Source of the DNA: Amoebidium appalachense | Taxonomy: Eukaryota > Ichthyosporea | NCBI GenBank assembly: GCA_963693365.1 | Contig: CAVNZM010000008.1 | Span: 3,906,001 to 3,970,000 of the forward strand | DNA: 64,000 nt | Direction: 5' to 3' | Shown: in pieces, positions 46,429 to 64,000 of the stretch | Position numbering within the stretch: position 1 is the stretch's first letter | How the letters are laid out: each line of letters starts with the position of its first letter | Position numbers and translations under genes: made by a program | Notes under the pieces: model-generated | Seen by the model: only the letters and a program-made list of their open reading frames with translations | Told to the model about the DNA's origin: nothing | Databases searched by the model: none

Positions 46429-49224
46429 AGAGCGGAGGACGGGAGGAAGTTGTACATCGTGCGTTCATGTTATGCACAAGTGCGGCAAGTGCGCGGCAAC
46501 TCGGTCCGTCGTCGGATTGGCTGAACGCTCACCCAATTGGATCCCCCAACACTGCTAAGTGGGGGGGCCACCGTATGTCCGTATTTTTTCTTTTGACTGG
46601 ATTTATTCGACGGAAAGATATGCAAGTATGCACGGCGTACTGAGAAGACAATAAAAACTTCACGAGTTATCCAGTAACAAGTGCATACTGAGATACCTGA
46701 CCACTGTGTGAAAATCATATAAATACTCAATGTGACGACCAACAGAATTCAACAAAAAACCTTAAGTGTTCACATTGCCAGCTAATGTAGCAGACACCCA
46801 TAGGGAAAGAGGTAAAACGCGACATAAAAACTCACACCTATCAACATGCTTGCGATTAAAAAGTACCTGCGCTCCCCGGGAATTTTAGACCCCGTTTCCA
46901 AATGTGTGTAACAGTATGTAACTAGTAACTACGGAATATTGAGCCTCGTTATACCAAAATACCCATATTTCGTGTGAATTTATTGACTTCTACTATATGT
47001 AGAACCACATGAAATCCATGTCTGTAACGGAATTTTACGTGGCCTAAATGTCGAAAAGGGAAAATCGTAAATCCGCTGTTACACACGTACGACTCGCCCC
47101 ACACATATGAGTTTTGGGGGATCCCCCAATTCTGTAGCCGCACGCAATTCCTATTGGTCCACAGATTGCCCAATCGGGTGCAATCGTAGCCAATCAACAT
47201 ATTTCTGATATGAGCGGTGGTAGGAGCTTTTTTCCAGACAGATTTGTCAGGAGCTTCATGCTGTATATTGGTAACATAAGTGCTATTAGGTAGTATTCGT
47301 CAATCAAAAATAAATTAAGTATTTCGATTCATAGAAACACCAACCTTCGTTATTTTATAGCATCATCAGTTACTGCTGTGGATGTTCTATGGTATCTTTA
47401 TTTGGGGATAGAACATAAATAGGTTCTGCGGATTTGCCCCCGTCGGAAGGGTGAAGCTTCATTAGCCAATACGGTGCATCCAGCCTGCTTTTTGCCTGCT
47501 TTTTGTCCCGTCGGTATCAGAAGGACCATCGTGGTGGTGCCCTCCTTTGCATAGTAATTTTTAGCTTTTACAAACAGTCTTTATGAAGTTCCAACAGAAT
47601 TGACGTTGTAAACATTATATTCTCCGGCGTAGGTTCAATAGGCTTCAAATACATTGTGTAACACCAGACATTCAAAAAAACAATTCTAGAACAACATGAT
47701 CGGTGACTTGCACACGCGTGCCTGGGCGACACCAGTGTTCAACTGCATACTGCCAAGGGCAGAGGGGCGCCTGTGTGTGTCGGGATCAAAGTGCATGAAC
47801 ACATGCCCATACAGCTATATCTTCATTATTAATGATATACTGTATGTATATGCATATGCTCGTATCAACTTTTTAGTGGCAACAATTATAGCGGAGCTCC
47901 GGAAAAATTTAATGTCTGGGCACTTTGTTGTAGATGCAATTGCCTCATGATAATAATAAAGAATGCGTGAATATATATCACCATGGATTTGCTTTACCTC
48001 TGCGAATAAAATGCTAATAAAAGCCCGTGTATTCTCTGTCTGTACATGACCAGTAAATACTAGTAGTAGGGGCTGGGAGCTCGCGAGCACCTGCTGGGAG
48101 CACAGGGCATAGATATGCATTCGGGGTTGTTCAGCCCTAGTTCGAATTCCCCTTCTACTGTAACTAACCATCGGCATAGGCTATATATGCATTGGTCGCA
48201 CCATAGCGGTGACCGCGGCCCATAATAACTATAATTGCACATATATTCGAACTCTGCTCTCACGCACGCTGACCGTGGCTGGCGGAGTGGCCCCGTGGGC
48301 CGAAGAGTGATCACAGGTGCCTGCCGGTCCACACACATGTTACGGCAGCACTTTTGAGCTGGCACGAAGTCAGATACAGTACATATATGTTTTGTTGTCT
48401 TAGGGCCTTACTATTGTTCGTTTTTAGATGGCTGGCCTATTCGTTGTGCAGACATAGAGTAGCCAAGTGTATGTATCGAAGGACTCTTGTGATACCACGT
48501 TAACTTTTTTTCAAAACTTTAAGTTTTCTTACTTGTATCTAGGCTCTCTGTAGTGTGCACTAGGTTAACAGATATATATCCGATAGGCGGTGCCGTTTGC
48601 TGTATGCCGTTGCTCATTCCACCGCAAAAACAATTTGTTAAAAGCATTTCTCCAAAACAAAAGCATATCTCTTTAGCCGAAATACAACACGAGAACTAGT
48701 TCCTTTACAGTTTGGTGGGCGTCGCAAATATTGATCGACCACCTCCCTGCAGCAAGAATACACCAGGACGGAAGTGTACTGCATGCCTATATCATTACTT
48801 CATAAGCATGGTGCCTCTACATGTCCATAAGCAAATTCTTTAGGGCAGATTTGTGTTTTTTTTTGCCCCCACAAAGTATTGGAACTATCATTATAATCGC
48901 CCACCCAAGAGCATCGATTCGGGTACAGTAACTGTAATTAGGCCATTTCCACGTGCGGTCAGTACGTGACTAGTCGCGCGTTTTCGACCCCTACGACGAA
49001 AGGACTTAAGACACTACATTGTGCACATTGAACCTGTCAAATTCCACAGCAGCCAGTTTCGGAGTTGCTTTCCATTTTCTTTTTTTTTTTCCCTAAAAAG
49101 AAACAAAAACAGTGCAATTGCAGCGAGCACTCACCAAGGTACGGCAATATTTCCACAATTTATTTGGGACAACCTGCCGCAAAGACGCTTCCACTTTGCC
49201 TTGCTTGGGTATAATCTCGCTAGA
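45701..49224. other. Mostly unique DNA without a convincing gene
   Basis: G-rich DNA lies at 45990-46180 and a G run at 46388-46427. From 46440 to 49224 composition is ordinary and AT-rich, with many CCAAT/ATTGG pentamers (46515, 47152, 47191 and others). The small ORF at 47696-47950 has no motif. No tRNA cloverleaf was found by eye. A promoter for the 49225 ORF may lie in the last few hundred bases. Confidence 0.5.
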
Positions 49225-49794
49225 ATGAAGAACAAAATATCACAGCAAGCAGCAACCTACGGACGGGGGCCAAGGGAAACAGCTGCAAACGCGAACGCAA
49301 AACTCTCCTACCTCGACGTACTACAGGCGGAGCTCGACGCGGTACCCGCCACAAACATAAATCAAAATTTCATGCACGCTTCGAAAATACGTACTGGTAC
49401 CCTTAACGAATCAGGTGTTGTTTTGCTTATGGCGTGCCAACCGCAACCGGTCGATCTATCACCGATCATGGAAACTATGCAACAGGATATGAGAGTCGCA
49501 CAGTTTATAACCGTTCCCGGTACGTCTTCTTCGGCACAAACCGTTCAAGTTGTGTCGGAAGCCGAAATAGCCATACGAAAAACGGATTTGCAATCGCATG
49601 TTGATGAGGAGCATGTCGAATATTGGGCTCAATCGGCAATCGACGATTCGATGGAGATGGCAATTTACGATGGCGATTCGCAGGTTGAAAATGTTGAAAT
49701 TTCAGAACCCAATCCCAATTTGCATGATAGAAGCCAGCCACCACTCAACACACACGATGAAAGTGTGCACGTGGGGCCAAGTTCAGCGGCCTAG
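49225..49794 (+). CDS. Unrecognised acidic protein, about 189 residues
   Basis: The frame is open well upstream, but the first ATG is at 49225 (MKNKISQQAATYGRGPRETA). The N-terminal third is basic/neutral. A helical stretch (LSYLDVLQAELDAVPATNIN) follows, then a strongly acidic C-terminal half (VDEEHVEYWAQSAIDDSMEM, DGDSQVENVEISEPN). There is no membrane segment and few Cys. Codon use and composition look like a real gene, and an AATAAA follows at 49925. An upstream exon is possible because the frame extends to 49021 and passes acceptor-like CAG sites. I recognise no family, and no function is proposed. Confidence 0.55.
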   Translation: MKNKISQQAATYGRGPRETAANANAKLSYLDVLQAELDAVPATNINQNFMHASKIRTGTLNESGVVLLMACQPQPVDLSPIMETMQQDMRVAQFITVPGTSSSAQTVQVVSEAEIAIRKTDLQSHVDEEHVEYWAQSAIDDSMEMAIYDGDSQVENVEISEPNPNLHDRSQPPLNTHDESVHVGPSSAA

Positions 49795-49924
49795 TTAAAA
49801 ATACCTTCTATTTCGTCTTCCTTTTTTCTTTTTTTTTTGCCCTCTCTTGCTCCCCCCTCCCCCCCCTTCTTCCTTGCCTCTCTTCCTGTTTTCATTTCTT
49901 TTTTTTTTTCCTTTGGGAGACGAA

Positions 49925-49930
49925 AATAAA
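49925..49930 (+). terminator. Polyadenylation signal AATAAA after the acidic ORF
   Basis: It lies 131 bases past the stop at 49794, in T-rich then A-rich DNA, supporting a + strand transcript. Confidence 0.55.
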
Positions 49931-50963
49931 AGAAAAAATGGGTTGTTCATCATGCTGAACTTTTTTTAATGCAAAGCTAAGAAAAGTACGCTATTGGGTT
50001 ATAATATGGGTTTACGGTATTGCTTTTTACTGGAGGCTCGCCACCTTTGAGAGTCTTAACACAGGATGCTTATTGGTGCCTAGAATTTACCTGCCCTTAT
50101 CTTTGGCTCTTTTTATCCGTTTTTTTTTCCTCCTCCACATGACAATACCATAACACATAGCAGTTATGGTGTTTATCAAATCATAATATGCGGTGGTGGT
50201 GAGGATTTATTGTAATGAACAGATAAATGATTTGAGCGAATGAAAAACATTCTTCATCAAAACAAAAATCTATACATTATCGGCTTGAAATAGATTGTTG
50301 ATGTTTCGGAACAACGGGTTAAACACGTGGTTGTCGTCTGGTTCAATTGATTTCCTATATGATATTAACCTCTTAACACTCAAACCGTTCTTTTGTGCAA
50401 AAGACGAATTTCACTTCGTTTTTCATACATGCGGACAGCTTGTGGTCAAAAAAGAATTAGTGTTACCCAAACCACAATCTCCCTTCATATATACTTCTGC
50501 TTCTACTTTTTTCTGCATGGCATTATTCCATCAATCACTATCCCCCCCCCCCCCTCCCCCCCCCCCCCCTCCTCTCCCCTCCCCCTCCCTCCTTCCCTTC
50601 CCCCTTCCTCCTTTCTGCCCACCCACACACCGTGTCCCACCCTCCATCCCCCTTCCCCTCCGCGCAAAAAAACAAAAAAAAATAAACAAGAAAGAAAGCA
50701 AAAGAAGGGGGAAAAAAAAGAAAAAAGAAGGGGGAGAAACGGAGGAGGTGAGGGAGCGGGGGGGGGGGGGGGAGGGGGGGGGGGGGGCTAATAAAAGGAA
50801 GGGTGCAGTGGGCACACACGGTGCACGTGCATGCATACACACACATATGTACGGGGATACGCACACGGTGTCTGTTCAAGCTCATGGACGTAGGTTTTTC
50901 GTTTTTTTATCTGTTGGGTGGGTGGGGTGGCGGCGGCCGGTTGGGGGGGGGGGGAAGGGGGCG

Positions 50964-51005
<42 letters not shown>

Positions 51006-51423
51006 GATCCATTACCCTGCCTTCCCCCCTCCCCTCCCCTCCCCCCCCCACCCCCTTCCCTCTCCTCCCTCTCCCCACCGTCCTCGCCCTTCTGCCCCAT
51101 GTTAGCCGTGGCGTGCTCAGATCAAGTCCTCACATCATTGCCGACCCTCCCCCCTCCCCCCACCCACCCACCCACCCATCCCCACCTCTCCCTATCCCTC
51201 CCCCCTCCCCCTCCTCCCCCCACCCCCCACCTCATCCTCCACCTCCCTGCCCCTCCTTCCACAACCTGTCTGCTCAAAACCCGCCTCCACCCCCCCCCCC
51301 CCCCCCCCCTCCAAACCCTCCCAACTATCTAAAAGGCACCCCCCTGCTTGGTTCCTAACAGCCCCTCTCCCCGCTTCTGTATGCCCATATCTGGCTTCTT
51401 CCCCCTCCCCGGGCCCCCCTCCC

Positions 51424-51455
<32 letters not shown>

Positions 51456-51923
51456 ACCACACACACACACATGCACACACACATACACCAAACTCCTGAA
51501 TCCCAAACAAGTTCCCCCTATCCACCCATCTCACTCCTTTCTCACTCTCTTACCATTTTCACCCCCCTTCAACCAAACACAAACGATGCATCCGTATACA
51601 AATTTCATTGGAAACCATCTTCCAGAACGATTTTTTTTGACAGCCAATGCCACTAAGTACTACATGCACACGATTCATTGAAGACAGTTATGAAAGGCCC
51701 CGTGCCTAACTGGTAGATTAGATAGATTAGATTAGATTAGATTAGCAAAACCGCACACATCTAGTCACGTGAGTGTGTGTGGCCTGGCATGGGGGTATGG
51801 TGGTGAGGGAAGTCACGGGGAGTCGTGAAAAACGGGGGGGAGGGGGGAGGAGGGGGTGGGGAGGGGGGGGGGGGTGAAATAGTGGGGTTCCAGTGCTCAG
51901 GTGCCCCCCCCCCCCTCCCCCCC

Positions 51924-51968
<45 letters not shown>

Positions 51969-52403
51969 CCCCGCCTTCCCCCCGCCCTCCCCCCCCCCCC
52001 CCCCCCCCCCCCGTGCCCCCTGTCCATGGCGCTTGCATCGGAACACATGCTTTCTTGCCATCTCACCACTATAAGGTATCGATGGGGTTTGCTCATATAA
52101 TCGCCTTTTACAACTAACAAAACGTATTTACACGTCGAACAACCCCCCCCCCCCCCCCCCCCCCCCCCTTTCTCCACCCCCCCCCCCCCCCCCCCCCCCC
52201 CCCACCACCACCACCACCACCCCTTTTCTCCTGACCAAGTTTTTTTGTACTATTACTTACCTCCAACCCCCCCTCCCCCCCCCTCCCCCCCGGTCCCTTC
52301 TAACCCCCCCATCCCGCCCTGCACCGTCCCACCCCGCCCACCCATGATACCCCTGGCCTCAATTCTCCCCTTCCCTCTTTCCTCTCCCCCTTTCCAGCCC
52401 CTC

Positions 52404-52437
<34 letters not shown>

Positions 52438-52554
52438 ACCCCCTTCTCACAGGACACCTGCTTTTGTGCACACACTTTTTATTCAGTATAATTTCTCCCC
52501 AGCAGCCTCCACGTGTACCAGTATCTATCTATATGCCCTTCCTCCTAGATCTGC

Positions 52555-52619
<65 letters not shown>

Positions 52620-53040
52620 TTGGTCCCTCCCCTTCCATCCAACCTGCAGCTGAACCACTACCACCACCGTCGCCGCCGGCCCCAGTCCTCCACCCGGAAA
52701 AAGGGAATCAAAAAGTTAATAATGGAATTAAGGGGTTTTTGGTCAGTGTTCCGTATCGGGTCAGGCCTAAATGGTACCATACCATATCATTGATTGGTGT
52801 GTTGTGGACCTGCATAACTAAAACTTGAAGGGCCAAATAAAATTGGCCTAAAAAATTACCTTAACATAAACTTTCTACGGGCACACGCCCAGACACACAC
52901 CTGCACCCACTTATCAACCCCCCCCCCCCCCCCCCCCCCCCCTCCGCTCCCCTCCCCCGTCCCCTACAAAGAAAGAAAAAAGAAAAGAAAACATAAACAT
53001 CACACCACACACACACACACACCATTACCGAGATCATGAA
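49931..53040 (+). other. Possible + strand transcription unit with C-rich introns
   Basis: Two stretches look coding but are not recognised. The first, 50300-50505, has frames giving RVKHVVVVWF and DFLYDINLLTLKPFFCAKDE, offset by a frame break. The second, about 52630-52830, is Pro-rich then GIKGFLVSVPYRVRPKWYHT, with AATAAA following at 52836-52841. Between them are C runs (51430-51455, 51937-51965, 52556-52619), some G runs (50979-51003), and CA-rich DNA. As in the confirmed genes, C-rich introns on this strand fit a + strand gene. Confidence 0.3.
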
Positions 53041-53174
53041 CTTTATTCATAGCCTCATGAGACCTGTTTGTACCAGAGCTCTCCTAGTGATGGTGAATGG
53101 ATAGTGAAGTGCGCACCATTAAAGAGATCGAATGGTATACATAGTGGATGGAAAGGGAGGAATTGTGGGCATTG

Positions 53175-53211
<37 letters not shown>

Positions 53212-54331
53212 GTTGTGGGGGGAAGACGGGGGGGGGGGGGGGTTGAATGCGGAACACGGTACGAAGTACACATACACGACGAGAAGCATGGTGCAGGACA
53301 CATGCAAAGGCAATAAGTATGCAACATCAGCAATACGCACAGTATGTGTCATAAGCAGAGCCCATCCTCAGGGAGGGCCCAATGGGGAAACAACCACACG
53401 TTGTTCTCATACTCCCCACACGCATGTGGTTCACACCCACACACACACACCCACACACACACACACACACACACACCGCACACACACACACACACACACA
53501 CACACGCAGACCCTTGAACACCTGCACACAAACACACGTTCCCAACTAGGCACGTGTACACGCGCACACACGTACATATACGTGGACACAACCACAACCA
53601 AGCCCTGCACGAACACCATTACTCACATACACATGCAAACGAGGGCACAGTCACACGGGCGCGATTTTTCGCCAAATGCATATCGATATCGCACCGTTTG
53701 GGTAGCTAACGAGGCAAGAGAAGTGTTCGTTCTATTGCACACCAAATTTTGACTTTACCTCCACGGGATATTCACAACTGAATTTCTTTTTCTGCTTGTG
53801 TTCGGCAGCTTACACAAGGTGATTCCATATTGAACATGTAATCTCGTTACCAACTTCGAAATAGCCTTCTGTATACCATTGGTTTTAAAAATCACACACA
53901 AATGCACTATTCACCAGCATAAAAAAGGAGGGGAATACTAAGGTAAAAAAAATAAAAAGTAGAATAAATCTCCGCAAGAAAACACATAAGGCATGGTCCT
54001 GCTAGTCTGCACAAACTCTGTTAAAAAGCCACATCAACACCTTGAAACAAAAACAAACAAACGACCAGCACAAAACCAGAAAGAAAGAAAACGAACAAAC
54101 AAACAAAAATACCAGATTTTGCTGCACAAGGCAAACCGACAAACGAAAGGCGGTGTGGTGTGTAGCTAGAATAGGATAAGTTTCAACATCACCAATCAGA
54201 TAAAAGCTCAGTAGAACACAAAACATGTGTGTGTATTTTCACACAGCACATGCACCATTTGGTCTATACATATTATTAGTGTGCCTGTGTGAGGCATGAT
54301 TAATAGCGTGCAAGTCTCTCTCTCTCTCTCT

Positions 54332-54362
<31 letters not shown>

Positions 54363-54429
54363 CTCTCTCTCTCTCTCTCTTTGTGTGTGTGTGTGTGTGT
54401 GTGTGTGGGGGGGGGGGGGGGAAGAGTGT
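53041..54429. other. Downstream flank of the AGXT2 gene
   Basis: Contains a T run (53178-53210), interspersed repeat copy 3 (53243-53380), CA repeats (53430-53510), AT-rich unique DNA (53650-54300), then (CT)n, a C run and (GT)n/G at 54315-54421. No gene is recognised. Confidence 0.6.
53243..53380 (-). repeat. Short interspersed repeat family, copy 3 (reversed)
   Basis: It is the reverse complement of the copies at 21609-21737 and 32863-33005. It is bounded by a G run on its left, which is the same terminal C run seen in the other copies. Confidence 0.8.
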
Positions 54430-60188
<5,759 letters not shown>

Positions 60189-61490
60189 GTTGATGTCCTC
60201 TGTGATGAAGTAGTTGGAGTCAAATATAGTGTTCTAAGTGGGTAATTAAACTAGAATGCATTGATGTAAACCGGCAGAGTGAATCCTTTGCGGCTACGGG
60301 GTTTACAAAAGAAATGATAGGCTGGAACTGAGGATGTCGAAGCTGTTACGAGGACGTGATGTGTATTTTGAGATCTATTGTGCAAGTGCGTTAATCTGTG
60401 TATGAAGAGGGGTGATGTAGCTGTCCGATCTTCAGGCTCTTAGCCCGTGACTTCAACTCTCAGCGTGTGCAAAACTGTGAAACCTACTTCCTTTTTCTCT
60501 TATCAAGGGAAACAGAGAGCAGGGACTCATGGGGTGTGGTGGATGGGGGCTGGGTGGATGCGAGGGGACATGAATTGCCTGAGGTCGGAGGAAGAAAATT
60601 CAAGCCGTTGTTTTGTGCCCATGCCAGGGATCTACGGTTTAAACTATTCGCTCACTCAGAAATACCACCGCCCATGCCCTCTCTCCCTCAACCAGTTCCT
60701 CCCCCCCCCCTCTCCCAAACTCCCCCCTCCCCCCCCGCCCGAACTTCCTCCTCCCCCTCCTCCCTCTCTCCCTGCCACCAACACCTTCATGACCATTCTG
60801 AGTAAAGCATTAAAATACCACCAACCCAAGCCACTCTTTCTCCTTCCACCTTTTCATGTTGCTTGAATTGTTACATAAATAGCAAACCGCAAAATGAAAG
60901 TTCACCTAATTAGCTGCGAACTAAGTCAAAAACACATATTCAAACCCATGCAACTTTTCAGAAACCTCCAAGGAATGGGCTGCGGCAACTAGCTATAGGC
61001 CATCGTCTACACAATTAGTGGGAGAATCATGCTCACCTTTCTCAGACGAGCGCCCGCCGGCCTGGAAGCAACCCTTTATTCAGCTGCTTGTTGGGCAACC
61101 AAGTCAAATAATGTGCGGGGGCCTGCCTACTTAATATTAGTAAAGCACAAGTATCGTTTGGCTCTAGCCTACTTGCAAGCAAACCTCAAAACCTTCCCAA
61201 AAAAACAAACACAGGTTTTCAATGGTGGTCCGTGGTCTGTGTGCATCCCAATCCTTATCCACCAATTAAATGCGCCTGCGGCTCATAAGGGGACTCGACC
61301 AATGCACCCCTATCCATGCAGATCGGTCTATCCGTTCTCCTGTAGCCAATCAGAATGCCGTACTAGGAACCCCTGACAGGTTACCGGAGAGGACAGCAAA
61401 CCAACCAACGGCATTAGCACCGATAGTCTTACATCAGACACCCTTACTTGTGCCATGGGGACCGGACCAGAACAGGTGAGAAAATCAAAA

Positions 61491-61523
<33 letters not shown>

Positions 61524-62084
61524 GGGGGGGGTATGGCCAGGGGGGGGGGGGGGGGGGTAGGATCTAATCCCCCTCAGTGATGACGTAAGCGGATGATGAA
61601 CGCAGTTGGAAATGCACCGGAGGAATTCTTTGCATGAGCCAGTCACGGATCACCGAGCCGAGGCATATTATGTTGAACCGGTTCGGACCCTACTAATTAG
61701 TGTTATTTTGTAGAAAAATAATAAGGATAAAATAATACACTATTATTGTGAAATTATTATTTTCGTGTCTTCTTAAAAAAAAATAATAATAAAAAATTGC
61801 CCGATGCAGCGTGGGAGGCTCACCAGGGAGCGCGCTCAGCGCAGTGACCGCATCGAAAGACGTGGAACATTCTGCCGCCTGCCAGCTTCAGCACTGCACA
61901 GGGCGGGGCCCAAGACAACAAAATGATCTCTTAGCCTTAGGGTTTGAATGAAGGTTCCAAAAACCAAGTTTTTACCTGATTGGATACCTTGTTAAACCAA
62001 AAACCTCTTTTAGAATCGTAATTACAACTTTAGCTCCGTCGTATTTATGACCGATAAGATGATATTGTTTAACCCTGCTAGGAG
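60189..62084. other. Region between AGXT2 and the DUF2306-like gene
   Basis: It should hold two divergent promoters. The ORFs at 60447-60866 and 61029-61479 (a donor-like CAG|GTGAGA at 61475) show no recognisable domain and are not called. G runs lie at 61492-61549. The DNA at 61690-61800 is AT-rich with TAA/ATA repeats. Several CCAAT/ATTGG pentamers occur (for example 61346 and 61978). Confidence 0.5.
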
Positions 62085-62157
62085 CCAATCGATTGTCCGC
62101 GACTGTTTCAAGTAGAAACGAGGCGTTCCGTTTCTATTGATTGCCACCAAGTATAAA
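62085..62157 (+). promoter_or_regulatory. Candidate core promoter (CCAAT box and TATAAA)
   Basis: CCAAT at 62085-62089 and TATAAA at 62152-62157 have near-canonical spacing. A pyrimidine-rich start-like stretch (CTTCATTCACTC) lies about 25-30 bases after the TATA. A 5' UTR of about 280 bases would result, possibly with an intron (GTGAGT at 62286 to CAATAG at 62390). Confidence 0.5.
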
Positions 62158-62461
62158 GGAGCTGCACTTTTCTTCATTCACTCATTTGAAAATCTAAACA
62201 TCTCTCTGAACTTTGTTAAAGGCAACTACTACTAACTTTATATGTTCCGCTTTCTGAGTGAAACATCAACACGAAACGGTGCTAGTGAGTGAACTGACAA
62301 TTTATTGTGAGATCCCTCATCTTTCAACTTCTGTATACATAGCCATATCATCAAGTAAAAGATTAATACACCTTTTTGTTCCCAATAGCACAATTTACAT
62401 AACACACTCGAAGATTTTTCAAGTTCAAGCTCTGTAACTGTTCCAGCAACGAATTATCAAC

Positions 62462-63355
62462 ATGACGTTCAACAGTTCAAACACCCTCACAGACCCCACT
62501 TACACATACGCCTATGACAAGATCTCATGTCTACGTGGTGGCTATTTCGCCCACGTAACTTTCTGCTATTTCATCTTCCTGTCCGGTCTCGCCGCCTTCA
62601 CCACACGCCTATTCCCCCGCTTTAAATGGCTTCATGTATGGGCTGGTCGCATGTATATTAACTCTATGCTGTGGGCAACTGGGACTTCTCTCATCATTCA
62701 TAACTCCGGTCTTCCCGCAGCTACCCTCATCTCGTTCATCTGGGCTCTGGGTGGCATGTCCGTTGCCTGGTTTCTGATCAACCTCCACCAAATCTTCATG
62801 AACAGGCAGGCAGCATGGAACGTGCAAGAGGCTATTAAGCTGCACGGAATGGACAATGGAACCACCCTAGAAGAAATGTTGAATGCCGAAAAGGGGAGAA
62901 TTGCTGAGTCGAAGTCGTTCCGCCAGAGGATGATCTCGCTCAAGGCTCTGCACGGGATTATCATGTTTGTGTCGTGGATGAACATTGCTGGGCGCATCTT
63001 TGCCTCCAATCAATCCGGAGACTTCACATGCCACACATACCCAGTGTACAAGCAGATTGACACGCCTGTTTTCCAAGGTGCCGGTAAGCCCTTGACTCTT
63101 GTCCCCTTGAACGATCCCCAGTATGCTGCTAAGCCCTGGGCCAAAACTGGGTTGGTGGGTTGGAGTGTTGCTCTAAGTGTGGGGCCTTTCCTCGCTGCAG
63201 CTCTCGTTGGTGCTGTGTTCTCTTATGTCGCGGCTAGGAGGCAGATGGCAAAGAAAAGGCTTGCAAATGAGATGGGTAGCTTTGCTGATTCTGCGAAGGT
63301 TGGTAGTGATTCGAACCAGCCTGAGAAGGTTCGTGCAATTTCTGACTTGTCCTAA
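62462..63355 (+). CDS. DUF2306-like multi-pass membrane protein
   Basis: An intronless ORF of 297 residues starts at the first ATG after the candidate promoter. The helices are YFAHVTFCYFIFLSGLAAF, a second after the motif HVWAGRMYINSM (the His-x-x-x-Gly-Arg of the family), ATLISFIWALGGMSVAWFLI, a helix around LKALHGIIMFVSWMNIAGRI, and a last one (VGWSVALSVGPFLAAALVGA) before a basic, Ser-rich tail. The spaced His residues on the helices recall cytochrome b561-like heme ligation, but no such role has been shown here. It is probably in the plasma or an internal membrane; substrate unknown. The frame is intact, and AATAAA follows at 63480. Confidence 0.8.
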   Translation: MTFNSSNTLTDPTYTYAYDKISCLRGGYFAHVTFCYFIFLSGLAAFTTRLFPRFKWLHVWAGRMYINSMLWATGTSLIIHNSGLPAATLISFIWALGGMSVAWFLINLHQIFMNRQAAWNVQEAIKLHGMDNGTTLEEMLNAEKGRIAESKSFRQRMISLKALHGIIMFVSWMNIAGRIFASNQSGDFTCHTYPVYKQIDTPVFQGAGKPLTLVPLNDPQYAAKPWAKTGLVGWSVALSVGPFLAAALVGAVFSYVAARRQMAKKRLANEMGSFADSAKVGSDSNQPEKVRAISDLS

Positions 63356-63479
63356 GCCCTTTCTGGTAGGTGGTAGCGTGATTACCAAAAAAGAAAAAAA
63401 AAGAAAAAAATGTAGCATTTTTCGTATCATCTCAATTTTATTTTATTTTGCCTCTAATATTTGTTAAGGTACCTTAAGT

Positions 63480-63485
63480 AATAAA
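63480..63485 (+). terminator. Polyadenylation signal AATAAA of the DUF2306-like gene
   Basis: It lies 125 bases after the stop at 63355, in AT-rich 3' UTR. Confidence 0.65.
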
Positions 63486-63838
63486 TGTTGACTTTGCTAT
63501 AGTGGGTACCAATAGACGTACCGGATAAGAAGTAGCATACGGCTGCTCTCTCTTTATTTCTAAAAAAAAAAATAGCCTAGCTGGCATTAACATTTAGCTT
63601 CACTCCTGATATGGGGGTACTCCTATAAGTCCTTGTGAATGCACCCCTCGTACGCCATGTATAGATTATATTATGATGCTGTATCCTCGAGAGTAAGGAT
63701 ACGGAATATGATTAGATTATTGACTGAGTTTCAAATTAATAAAGCTAAGAGCAACACTGTATGTTGCTTTTTTGCCTTGACAGCATGATTTATACATTCG
63801 CGCGCACATGTACAACCTGACACATGAACTACATACAT

Positions 63839-63893
<55 letters not shown>

Positions 63894-63925
63894 CACACTC
63901 ACACTCACACACACTCACAAACAAG
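63839..63925. repeat. (CA)n followed by (ACTCAC)n
   Basis: Pure CA to about 63885, then four ACTCAC units, then degenerate CA. It lies in the flank downstream of the last gene. The rest of 63486-64000 shows no gene. Confidence 0.9.
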
Positions 63926-64000
63926 CACACATACACCCTCTGATTGTGTGAGATGGACACCCGGTACACCAATTTGCTCTTTTTTTTTTGCATCACGTCT

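Noticed and set aside
47696-47950. 84-residue ORF
   Set aside because: No motif and no conserved character. It is left as unassigned DNA.
48110-48180. tRNA-like GTTCGAATTCC motif
   Set aside because: The flanking five bases are not complementary and there is no cloverleaf.
61029-61479. ORFs upstream of the DUF2306-like gene
   Set aside because: No recognisable domain. The donor-like CAG|GTGAGA leads into a G run with no partner exon.

Overview
This is eukaryotic nuclear DNA. Its genes are split by many introns with GT-AG borders (one GC-AG), and polyadenylation signals follow several of them. The spacers and introns are extraordinarily rich in (CA)n/(GT)n, (CT)n and very long pure C or G runs. 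The gene set suggests a unicellular eukaryote. It holds a GABA-B-like class C receptor, a cAMP-receptor-like seven-helix receptor, a GT77 Golgi glycosyltransferase, a mitochondrial AGXT2-type aminotransferase and an FMN alpha-hydroxy-acid oxidoreductase. The AGXT2 protein is strikingly animal-like in motif order, so a holozoan protist (an ichthyosporean, for example) is my best guess. This is inference only; no lineage marker was seen.

Layout. 1-6150 (+): 3' part of a class C GPCR gene, with several one-base homopolymer frame breaks. 6.4-9.1 kb: repeats and no convincing gene. 9147-10674 (+): cAMP-receptor-like GPCR, two exons, GC-AG intron. 10.7-12.9 kb: repeats. 12956-16854 (-): a 5'-truncated LINE with RNase H, bounded by a perfect 15-bp target-site duplication and ending in a GAAA-capped hairpin plus A-rich tail. 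18561-35490 (+): a roughly 17-kb, 15-exon gene for a type II membrane protein with two PKD-like domains followed by a GT77 catalytic domain. Its introns hold minisatellites, a nested Lys/Glu-rich ORF and a decayed duplicate exon. 37153-43653 (-): seven-exon FMN-dependent alpha-hydroxy-acid dehydrogenase/oxygenase. 43.7-49.2 kb: no firm gene. 49225-49794 (+): unrecognised acidic ORF. 50.3-52.8 kb: possible uncharacterised + strand transcription unit. 54430-60188 (-): five-exon AGXT2-like gene, fully in phase. 62462-63355 (+): intronless DUF2306-like membrane protein.

The genes do not form a pathway. Two are receptors; one is a secretory-pathway glycosyltransferase; two are small-molecule enzymes (2-hydroxy acids; glyoxylate/alanine), which may both touch glyoxylate metabolism. 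The most striking genome-level feature is how the simple repeats relate to splicing. Sense-strand (CA)n runs end in the CAG of many 3' splice sites. In several introns a (GT)n run lies nearer the donor, so the pre-mRNA could pair (GU)n with (AC)n across the intron.
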